This document shows positions 1 to 6,941 of a stretch of 47,987 nucleotides of DNA, piece after piece. The notes under the pieces are model-generated. The model was not told where the DNA came from and did not search any database. It saw nothing but the letters and a program-made list of their open reading frames with translations. The first letter of the stretch is position 1, and the number at the start of each line of letters is the position of its first letter. Origin of the DNA: an uncultured Flavobacteriales bacterium. Its GTDB lineage: Bacteria > Bacteroidota > Bacteroidia > Flavobacteriales_D > Parvicellaceae. Location: the NCBI GenBank assembly GCA_913030835.1, contig CAJWDP010000021.1, positions 1-47,987 on the forward strand, written 5' to 3'. A program made the position numbers and the translations under genes.

Positions 1-2127
1 GTGCGCTTGTGTTTGTTCAGAGAGCCAAATGTTAATGTTACCGGATTCAATTCATTGATATGTAACGGCAATGGTGACCCATCAGGACTTCCGTTGCAAA
101 TCTCCAAAAACTGGCACACTACTACTTCACAGTTGTTCTCAGGCAGCTGGATCAATGAGTACACAGAAATTATTTTACCAGGGAATACCACCATGAATTT
201 TCAGTATAAGTCAACCGGAGCAAAATGGGGGGAGACCTACAGTGCATCTTCGCATCAGCTTTCTGTTGCCGGCGTTGGAATTGCAAGGGGAGGTTGGCTC
301 GAGGCGGCGTTGGGCACTTTTGGCGAGAGCATAACACATTCGCCGGATTACGAATTTGGGAAAACAAATGGCGCTGATGTTCGACCATTTTTGGTCACCA
401 ATCAGGCGTATGGCGGAACTTCCAGTCAATGTGGCTGGACCGGAAATGTAGGTGGCATCGACATGTGGGTGTATTATGACGGAAGCAATGTTCGTCGGTA
501 TCAAAGCCAGGTAAAAACAGATTTCAAAAAGTACTCTCCGAATCTTACAGAGACATCCGTCTCAGCGATCTCTTCTGATGAGAAACTGAAGCTGGACTAT
601 ACGTTTCATCTCAATCGTTCGGATGATTATAATCGCATCTATTACAGAGTCAAGATCAAAGCACTTGACAATACCGCTTTCAATCGATTTGATATTTTTC
701 AGCTGGGGGGAGACATTTACAACATACATAATACCCAGCAAGTTGCCTACGGAAATGACACGGGTAGGGTAGCGCAATTTGTCCCAACCAATGATGGCTC
801 AAATGATTATACTACAGTTGCCATGGCTTTGGAAGGGAGTGATCCATGGATATGGGCAGGAGACGGACTGAATTATACGGGAGCAACCTCGGGTATTGAT
901 ATTGATTGCAATAATGGATTGATCATTCGGGACTATAAGGGAGTTTTTAATGGAGTACCCAATGATACGCCCTACTTCCGTGAACGATCCAGCAGTCAGG
1001 GTTTTTCTTCAAGTCATGGGACGAATCCAACGTCGTATTGTTTGGTTCCTCCTCCCGGTGTTACTTCTTTTTCCACGGGCGATAGCATAGAGTTTTTGGC
1101 GGAAGTGGTCATTTTGCCCAAACAGGCAGTTGACTATTATGGAACGAATCAGAATTTCACGAATGCATTAACAGCATTCGGTAATTCCTTCGAATTGTTG
1201 TTGCGTGAGGTGAAGAACAATCAAATCAAAGCTGCATCTCCAACACATGCATTCGACTCTATTTATCCACTTTCCGTGCAAACTTCGAATGATGAAGCAC
1301 TACTTGATCTGCATGGTGGAGTTGGGTATGTGCCCGTAGTTTTCACGGAATTGACCGAGGTAGACGACCCGAACCTATGGGTAGCTGAGGACAGCTGCTG
1401 GCAATTGGTAGACCAATCTGTTCATGGGAAAGATTACTGGCAAGCTGAATACAATGAAAATACGGGACTGTTTGATCTTATTTACAATGTAAATCAAGAC
1501 AGAGTAGGAGATAGCTTGGCGAAAACCCGATATTATCTGGGGGATACTCCTCCGGTACCGGAATTAGTCACCCAATCAATGATCTCTGGTCAGCCTGTTT
1601 CAGATTCGTCGGAGGTTCTCGTTCATCCGGGTGTGGATAGCCTGACGCTTTCACCTCAGGTTTCTATTTTGGGAGTCGTTGATTCCAACGCAATTGGATC
1701 ATGGTCCTGGACAGGTCCGAGTGGATTTACAAGCACAGGGAGAGAGCTGAATTTTTATCCCGTTATCTTGTCTGATTCGGGAACTTACACAGTTACGTAT
1801 GTAGCTCATGGTTGTTCGACTTCAGTATCTTTTCATATCGTCCCGCAGCTACCAACGGATGATCTTTCCTTGATCGGAAGGGTTCATGATGTAGTGTTGT
1901 ACCCGAATCCCGCAGCCGATCAAGTAGCAATTGAGTTTTCTAAAATCCAGGAGTTTGCACAAATAGATTTGTTTGACAATTTGGGACGCTTGTTGTTGAA
2001 AAAGGACATTGAATCTATCCAAACTACTCAATTGTTCTTCAAACAACTCAGTAGGGGTAGATACACCATTCGAATCAAAACTGAACAGGGCACCTCAATG
2101 CACCATTTAATCATTCAGAATGAATGA
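1..2127 (+). CDS. Secreted T9SS type A sorting-domain protein, 5' truncated
   Basis: The reading frame is open from the first base and has no signal peptide, so the true start lies outside the window; the GTG at position 1 is only the edge. About 708 residues are visible. Residues ~1-520 form a large beta-rich domain I cannot assign to a family. It is rich in Trp, Tyr, Gly and Asn, as in carbohydrate-active or adhesive extracellular proteins. An Ig-like/PKD-like segment follows at ~545-620 (WSWTGPSGF, then SDSGTYTVTYV). The last ~75 residues are a T9SS type A sorting domain (VVLYPNPAADQV, then LFDNLGRLLL and a final beta-strand pair). Such domains route a protein through the T9SS to the cell surface or medium and are usually cleaved. 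The gene converges with the CDGSH gene 32 bp downstream, and no clear terminator hairpin lies between them. The sorting domain is certain; the function is unknown. Confidence 0.85.
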   Translation: MRLCLFREPNVNVTGFNSLICNGNGDPSGLPLQISKNWHTTTSQLFSGSWINEYTEIILPGNTTMNFQYKSTGAKWGETYSASSHQLSVAGVGIARGGWLEAALGTFGESITHSPDYEFGKTNGADVRPFLVTNQAYGGTSSQCGWTGNVGGIDMWVYYDGSNVRRYQSQVKTDFKKYSPNLTETSVSAISSDEKLKLDYTFHLNRSDDYNRIYYRVKIKALDNTAFNRFDIFQLGGDIYNIHNTQQVAYGNDTGRVAQFVPTNDGSNDYTTVAMALEGSDPWIWAGDGLNYTGATSGIDIDCNNGLIIRDYKGVFNGVPNDTPYFRERSSSQGFSSSHGTNPTSYCLVPPPGVTSFSTGDSIEFLAEVVILPKQAVDYYGTNQNFTNALTAFGNSFELLLREVKNNQIKAASPTHAFDSIYPLSVQTSNDEALLDLHGGVGYVPVVFTELTEVDDPNLWVAEDSCWQLVDQSVHGKDYWQAEYNENTGLFDLIYNVNQDRVGDSLAKTRYYLGDTPPVPELVTQSMISGQPVSDSSEVLVHPGVDSLTLSPQVSILGVVDSNAIGSWSWTGPSGFTSTGRELNFYPVILSDSGTYTVTYVAHGCSTSVSFHIVPQLPTDDLSLIGRVHDVVLYPNPAADQVAIEFSKIQEFAQIDLFDNLGRLLLKKDIESIQTTQLFFKQLSRGRYTIRIKTEQGTSMHHLIIQNE

Positions 2128-2159
2128 GATTTCCAATGAAGGTAAGTTTAAATCGAAAA

Positions 2160-2399
2160 TTATAAATTGTTGTGAGTACCGTCACAATACGGAGGTGTAC
2201 TCGTTTGTTTACATGTGCAAAGTGCTGCCATTTTCGTTTCCTTTGATTCAAAAACAGTTGGTGTAAAGTCAGTCCCTTGATGTGCACCATTGCACCAGGG
2301 TTGATTTTCTGATTTTCCACATGAGCACCAAGCATATGTTTTACTTGATTCTAGCTGCTCCATAATAGGTGCCTTACCTGCAATTTTTGGATTTTCCAT
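2160..2399 (-). CDS. Double CDGSH iron-sulfur domain protein
   Basis: This 79-residue protein carries two CDGSH-type [2Fe-2S] motifs. The first has C25-x-C27, C36 and H40 (PWCNGAH); the second has C61-x-C63, C72 and H76 (PYCDGTH). Each supplies the three Cys and one His that hold a 2Fe-2S cluster in the mitoNEET/CISD family. The tandem layout resembles CISD3 (MiNT) and bacterial two-motif proteins. The first motif has Asn where the canonical sequence has Asp. There is no signal peptide or membrane anchor, so it should be cytosolic, with a redox or cluster-transfer role. It is the last gene of a minus-strand run, 79 bp after the Crp-like regulator. The ATG start at 2399 is the only reasonable choice. 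Family assignment is firm; its partner is unknown. Confidence 0.9.
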   Translation of the reverse strand: MENPKIAGKAPIMEQLESSKTYAWCSCGKSENQPWCNGAHQGTDFTPTVFESKETKMAALCTCKQTSTPPYCDGTHNNL

Positions 2400-2478
2400 A
2401 GTTCTTAGATTTTGATCAGTTCAAAAATCTCATTCTTCAGAACCAATGGCATTCATCTAGATTAATTAATCCCAATGA

Positions 2479-3018
2479 TTAATTCTTCCCGACCATTTCT
2501 CTGCGAATGGTGCTTAATGCCTGAGGAGTAATTCCAAGATACGATGCGATCATGTGTTGTGGAACCCGATTGGGCAAATCGGGGTATGTGGCCAAAAAGC
2601 TGTTGTACCGCTCTTTCGCAGAGGAGCTCATGAGCAGCAGCACTCTTCTTTGCAAAACCGCTATCCTTCTGGACATAAGTCGTATTTCATCTTTTCGCTG
2701 TTCATCCGACAATTTGGCTTCCACAAGGCATTTTCGATCAAAAACAATTAGCTCAGAATTTTCCAGGCATTCAATGAACAATTCTGTGGGTGTGTTGAAC
2801 TCCTGGGATTCTATGTCCGCCATAATCCAACCTTCAGAAGCGAAAATAAAAACGTGTTCTTTTCCTTTCCCGTCAATACTGTAGCTTCTTAGTAGTCCTT
2901 TTTTAACATAATAGGCCAAAGATGTAATTGTACCAGCGTATTGGAGGATTTCTCCTTTTTTACAAGATATTTCCTTGGAGCTCTTGTCAATTTTTATTAT
3001 TTCCTGTAAATAATTCAC
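2479..3018 (-). CDS. Crp/Fnr-family transcriptional regulator
   Basis: This 179-residue protein has an N-terminal cyclic-nucleotide-binding-type beta barrel (residues ~10-115; KKGEILQYAG, VKKGLLRSYSIDGKG) and a short C-terminal helix-turn-helix (~150-178; HMIASYLGITPQALSTIRRE). No Cys cluster of the Fnr type is visible, so it is probably not an oxygen-sensing Fe-S regulator. It resembles the many short Crp-like regulators of Bacteroidota, whose effectors are mostly unknown. The start codon is GTG; no better in-frame ATG lies nearby. It begins 7 bp after the ABM monooxygenase stop and so is probably co-transcribed with it. It may control its own operon (inference). The residues that contact cAMP phosphate in E. 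coli Crp are not clearly conserved. Confidence 0.88.
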   Translation of the reverse strand: MNYLQEIIKIDKSSKEISCKKGEILQYAGTITSLAYYVKKGLLRSYSIDGKGKEHVFIFASEGWIMADIESQEFNTPTELFIECLENSELIVFDRKCLVEAKLSDEQRKDEIRLMSRRIAVLQRRVLLLMSSSAKERYNSFLATYPDLPNRVPQHMIASYLGITPQALSTIRREMVGKN

Positions 3019-3025
3019 CGGCCAA

Positions 3026-3328
3026 TTAATTTTTCAATAGGTCATCTACTACTTCCGCTACGTGGAGTGTTTCAATAGAATCACACGATTCTTGCATCAT
3101 AGTACTGAATTGATTCGACGTTTCGGGTAATTTGCTGAACCCAGTTTCCCTGGTTTCATTATCCGGCCATTGAGCATAGGCAATGTAGGTGGAGTCGTCC
3201 TCTTTGTGAAGTCGAGAACCAAGACTATTCGCATGATTATAAAATAGATGTGTCAATTCTCTCCATGATTGTTCAAAGATGAGCTCTTTGCCTGATTTTA
3301 CTTTGAATCTATAAATAACAGCTATCAT
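3026..3328 (-). CDS. Antibiotic biosynthesis monooxygenase (ABM)-domain protein
   Basis: This 100-residue protein has the size and pattern of a single ABM domain (dimeric alpha-beta barrel, ferredoxin-like). An opening strand, MIAVIYRFKVKSGKE, is followed by a helix with a Trp (FEQSWRELTHLFYNH), a strand pair around DDSTYIAYAQWPD, and a closing helix. Family members include quinol and polyketide monooxygenases (YgiN, ActVA-Orf6) and many uncharacterised stress proteins. It sits between the SDR-DUF2867 gene (61 bp upstream) and the Crp-like regulator (7 bp downstream). It is probably cytosolic. The substrate cannot be inferred. Fold confidence is good; catalytic activity is not shown. Confidence 0.75.
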   Translation of the reverse strand: MIAVIYRFKVKSGKELIFEQSWRELTHLFYNHANSLGSRLHKEDDSTYIAYAQWPDNETRETGFSKLPETSNQFSTMMQESCDSIETLHVAEVVDDLLKN

Positions 3329-3389
3329 AATTTTAACTCAATGCTTTAACTACACTTTAATTTCCATGGTTTGATTCCGTCAAGTGAAT

Positions 3390-4814
3390 TTACGATTCTG
3401 TTTTGGTTATGTTCCTTAGCATGCCGCGAAAAATAAGTCCATGAAAAGGAAGAACAGAATACCAATAAAGTCTTCCTAACAATCCAAGGGGTCTAAACGT
3501 GGCTGTTTGCTCCAACTTCTCATCGACAATCTTGAATTCTAACCAAGCTTCTCCTGGCAACTTCATTTCAGCAAATAAAAGCAAACGCCCCTCGGTTTTC
3601 TCTGCGTACAATACGCGCCAGAAGTCAACAGAGTCACCCGTATTGATTGTGTCAACATTTGTTCTGCCTCTTCGCAGGCCTACACCTCCAACCAGTTTAT
3701 CTAAAAATCCTCTGACCCTCCATAATGCATTACCATAATAGTATCCTGTTTCACCCCCAATACTCCAAATTTTACTCAGACACTCCTCCTTATTTTCAAT
3801 TGAGCTGCTTCTCTTATCGATGAAACAACCAAAAGTTGGAACTTCAATAAAGTCTGAAACTTCAAAGTCGATCCCGCTGCTTGAATAGGAATCCTTCCAA
3901 CTCGAAACAATTGCATTATTTTCAATTTTATTGAACGCTTTTTCAATGGAAGCTTCATAACCGGCCGGTACAATTCCGAGTATTGAATTAAGACGGTTAT
4001 CTCTGCACACTACTTCAACCTTCATGCTATTCACCAACGAAACCGCTAGTTTATAAGAAGTAGAGGTGACAAAATACAACCAATAGGAGGATAATCTTGG
4101 CGTCATTACTGGAACAATCAGAATTGTACGCTTTAAATTTCTGCATTTTGCAAAGCCAAGTAACATTTGTTTGTAGGTTAAAACTTCTGGGCCGCCAATG
4201 TCAAAATTCTGATTGAATGTATCAACGTTGAATAAGGTTTTGAGCAAAAATTCGATAACGTCAGCGACACCGATGGGTTGACACTTGGTATTTAACCATT
4301 TTGGCGTAATCATAACGGGCAGTTTTTCAACAATGTCCCGTATAATTTCAAATGAGGCGCTTCCAGAACCAATAATAATTCCTGCTCGTAATGTAGTCAA
4401 GTTGTAGTCCCCTTTTTCCAATTCGAGTTCAACTTCTTTCCTTGACATCAAGTGTTTAGACAACTTTGATTCATTGATTATCCCACTCAAGTATATGACC
4501 TGTTCAGTGCTTGTATTTTTAATCGCTTCTCTGAAATTGATCGCTGACAATTTTTCTAATTCCTGGTAGTTTTTTGAGGATGACATGGAATGAACCAAAT
4601 AATAGGCAGCATCGATATCTTTTGGAATAGACTTTAGTGTTTCTTTCTTAAGCAAATCAATTTCCAGGGTGGAAATTTTGTCTTTGATCGATTGTGGCGG
4701 ATTAAATCGCTGTTTATCGCGAACACAACATACTACCTCATGGCCAGCTTCTACTAAGACGGGGAGTAAACGTTTTCCAATATACCCAGTTGCACCAGTT
4801 AGCAGTATTTTCAT
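3390..4814 (-). CDS. SDR-family NAD(P)-binding protein with C-terminal DUF2867
   Basis: This 474-residue protein opens with an atypical/extended short-chain dehydrogenase Rossmann fold: GATGYIGKRLLP at residues 7-18 is the dinucleotide-binding loop, followed by VVCCVRD. A YYLVHSMSSS stretch follows, and no standard YxxxK catalytic pair is obvious. The second half (~320-474) matches DUF2867 (GGETGYYYGNALWRVRGFLD, and near the end a Trp/Tyr-rich WLEFKIVDEKLEQTATFRP). This fusion is common in Bacteroidota and Actinobacteria and resembles YbjT-like NAD(P)-binding proteins; its reaction is not established. It is the first gene of the minus-strand run that continues with ABM, Crp and CDGSH genes, which suggests a redox or stress role (inference). 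Confidence 0.88.
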   Translation of the reverse strand: MKILLTGATGYIGKRLLPVLVEAGHEVVCCVRDKQRFNPPQSIKDKISTLEIDLLKKETLKSIPKDIDAAYYLVHSMSSSKNYQELEKLSAINFREAIKNTSTEQVIYLSGIINESKLSKHLMSRKEVELELEKGDYNLTTLRAGIIIGSGSASFEIIRDIVEKLPVMITPKWLNTKCQPIGVADVIEFLLKTLFNVDTFNQNFDIGGPEVLTYKQMLLGFAKCRNLKRTILIVPVMTPRLSSYWLYFVTSTSYKLAVSLVNSMKVEVVCRDNRLNSILGIVPAGYEASIEKAFNKIENNAIVSSWKDSYSSSGIDFEVSDFIEVPTFGCFIDKRSSSIENKEECLSKIWSIGGETGYYYGNALWRVRGFLDKLVGGVGLRRGRTNVDTINTGDSVDFWRVLYAEKTEGRLLLFAEMKLPGEAWLEFKIVDEKLEQTATFRPLGLLGRLYWYSVLPFHGLIFRGMLRNITKTES

Positions 4815-4887
4815 TCTGAGAATTGTGAAAAATAAAAATAAGGTATAATTCAGAATTATTGAGAATCGGAATGAGCTAGTGACACAA

Positions 4888-4905
4888 TTTTACAAGGATG
4901 TAAAA
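4888..4905 (-). terminator. Hairpin just after the PhyH-like gene, possible weak terminator
   Basis: A perfect inverted repeat has 7-bp arms TTTTACA (4888-4894) and TGTAAAA (4899-4905) and a four-base loop AGGA. It begins 3 bp after the stop codon of the dioxygenase-like gene on the minus strand. The stem is AT-rich and not followed by a long T run, so it is at best a weak terminator; it could also protect the 3' end of the message. Confidence 0.4.
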
Positions 4906-4908
4906 AAC

Positions 4909-5871
4909 TCAAGGAATAATTGCCGGACGCTGTGTGATTTCGTGATATCGAATAACGTCTTTTGCAAAATAATGCAGCACGGTGCTCTTTCTGGTCAGTT
5001 TCGGATTCAAGATTTTGCTGCCACCATGGATCAAATTGGCATGCCACAACAAGACATCGCCCTTTTTTGCCAGAAATTCAGTTCTCTTAAAGTCATTTTT
5101 TTGGATGACCTCTTCAATTGCAGTTTCGTATTTCGAATAAGCATTCTTTCCTAATAGAAAATAATTATCGCCGGCATCTATTTCTTCGGTTAGAACATAA
5201 TCCAGCCGATGGCTGCCGGGGTAGATGAATAGGGGGCCTTGGTCCGGGCCTATATCTTCCAAGGCAATCCAAACACCGATGAGATAACCGAGGGGGAATG
5301 TGGTCATGTGAATGCTGTCTGCATGTGCTTTTTGTTCGCTTCCATCAATAAAGTTGATGCTTTGGAACAAATCCACTTCTTTACCCAAAAGCATGCTAAG
5401 AACCGGTTTTAATTGCTCGATGGGCAGCAGCTTGGCGATCTTTTCGTTTTCATGAACCAAATTCATCAGCCGTCTGCTATGGGGGTATTTCCAAGAAACG
5501 GTTCCTGAATCGATTAATTGATCAATTTCCAGGTTGATTGCATCAACGATTTTTGCGTTCAGGTATTCTTGGAGAACGGCATAACCGTTATATGACCAAT
5601 CCAGTAATGATTCTTTTTGTTGATCAGAGATCTCAGAAAAGAATGGATGCTCTTTCAATCTTTCTCTGGAATTTTCCGAGTTAACATCGAGCCAGGGTGG
5701 AGTAGAGCTAACCTGATTGAAATCGGAATGCTTTACCCCCGATGCTTTGCTTTTCTTTAAGCCATATTTTCGGTATAGTTCCTGATCGTTGGCTAGTTTG
5801 TTGTAATTGACCAAGTTATTGGCAACATGCAACGGCTTAATTCGTTTGAAAATATTTCTGATCAGCCCCAT
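4909..5871 (-). CDS. Phytanoyl-CoA dioxygenase-like Fe(II)/2-oxoglutarate oxygenase
   Basis: Taking the ATG at 5871 gives 320 residues and a TAATG overlap in which the last A of the upstream PorP stop is the first base of this start. A longer in-frame start at 5946 would run deep into the PorP gene and is rejected. The iron-binding facial triad is visible: H183 and D185 (KAHADSIHMT) and H282 (IHGGS). R294 is in place for the 2-oxoglutarate carboxylate (KLTRKSTVLHYF). The FPLGYLIGVWIALEDIGPDQ and FIYPGSHRL stretches are typical of PhyH proteins. There is no signal peptide, so it is cytosolic. PhyH-family enzymes hydroxylate many small molecules and the substrate here is not predictable. Its coupling to a T9SS outer-membrane gene is unusual. 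Confidence 0.9.
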   Translation of the reverse strand: MGLIRNIFKRIKPLHVANNLVNYNKLANDQELYRKYGLKKSKASGVKHSDFNQVSSTPPWLDVNSENSRERLKEHPFFSEISDQQKESLLDWSYNGYAVLQEYLNAKIVDAINLEIDQLIDSGTVSWKYPHSRRLMNLVHENEKIAKLLPIEQLKPVLSMLLGKEVDLFQSINFIDGSEQKAHADSIHMTTFPLGYLIGVWIALEDIGPDQGPLFIYPGSHRLDYVLTEEIDAGDNYFLLGKNAYSKYETAIEEVIQKNDFKRTEFLAKKGDVLLWHANLIHGGSKILNPKLTRKSTVLHYFAKDVIRYHEITQRPAIIP

Positions 5872-6941
5872 TATGCACCCGGTCCTGGCTTTTTGAAGCC
5901 TTTGGAGTTGTGGCTTTTGAATAAGGCCGTATTTAGGTTCGCCCATTGAAGAGAGATCTCGAAACCACCCATGTATCGTGAAGCTTCTGTAAAGCTCAGA
6001 TTCATGTCGTATGACAAGCCAACTTTAAATGCATCCAATTCAAGGAAAAATTCGGGTATAACCGCATCATTTACCCTGTATTTGGCTCCGAATGAAATAT
6101 AGGATTCTGTATAAATACCGGTGTATTTTGTTCCGGATTTAATTTCGATCTTCAATAAAGCGCCATACAGCTGCTCTGAGAAAGGACCTTGTTTGAAGTA
6201 AGCAAAATTGGGTTCAACAGCAAGCTTTGATCCGGGTATGTTGACTAAAACATCCCCATGTAGTACCAGCTTAGAGTCCATTCTGGTTCTTGCCCCGCCA
6301 AAGTCAATTGTGGGCTTCGTTAAGTGAAACAAAGCGATTCCCGCATGAGCTCTTCTTAGGATTTCGGCACGTCCAAAACTCACATTATGATTCCTGTAAC
6401 GATATACAGCTCCCATGCCCATATCGAAATAAAAATTCGATGCAATACCAACCGGCTCACCGACGGTAATTGAATTGTCAAATGCCCCATCGGTTGAATT
6501 GAATTGGGAGGCCCAGGTCAGGTTATCGTAATTCACCTTTTGCTGACCGCTTCCGAACTGCATTCCTGCGGCGACAGTATGTTTGTCTGCCAGAGGAACA
6601 ATTGCAGAAACATTAAGACTTCCTGTGGTTACCCCGAATTTCGAATCTCCTGCTACATCACTGTAGAAGTTAATGCCTGCTCCAAGATAGGCCTTGTCGT
6701 GTTTTTCGGGTTTTCCAATGTTAAGTTCGAAACTTCCGTTGGTTGTGACATAAGGAGACTGAACAGATGACCATTGCTGACGATGATTCAAAATAACGCG
6801 TTCCCATCCCATAAAAAGGCCTGTATTTGCAGGATTGATGAGTATCGGTATTTGAGCCGATTGAGCGAAATGGATGTCCTGTGCGTTGCCGGTCGCACAA
6901 GCACAGAAAATCAACAATATGATCAGCTTTCTTCTTATCAT
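5871..6941 (-). CDS. PorP/SprF-family type IX secretion outer-membrane protein
   Basis: This 356-residue protein has an N-terminal signal peptide (MIRRKLIILLIFCACATGNAQ) and then the family hallmark AQDIHFAQSAQIPILINPANTG. Alternating beta strands fill the rest, as expected of an outer-membrane barrel (GAGINFYSDVAGDSKFGV, FGAKYRVNDAVIPEFFLELD). PorP/SprF proteins are commonly encoded next to T9SS substrates with type B C-terminal domains and are needed for their secretion or attachment, as in SprF with SprB of Flavobacterium. That pattern is seen here: the start overlaps the stop of the CotH-like type B substrate gene by four bases (ATGA), and the stop overlaps the start of the PhyH-like gene. 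It is therefore the likely dedicated partner of the CotH-like protein. Confidence 0.93.
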   Translation of the reverse strand: MIRRKLIILLIFCACATGNAQDIHFAQSAQIPILINPANTGLFMGWERVILNHRQQWSSVQSPYVTTNGSFELNIGKPEKHDKAYLGAGINFYSDVAGDSKFGVTTGSLNVSAIVPLADKHTVAAGMQFGSGQQKVNYDNLTWASQFNSTDGAFDNSITVGEPVGIASNFYFDMGMGAVYRYRNHNVSFGRAEILRRAHAGIALFHLTKPTIDFGGARTRMDSKLVLHGDVLVNIPGSKLAVEPNFAYFKQGPFSEQLYGALLKIEIKSGTKYTGIYTESYISFGAKYRVNDAVIPEFFLELDAFKVGLSYDMNLSFTEASRYMGGFEISLQWANLNTALFKSHNSKGFKKPGPGA

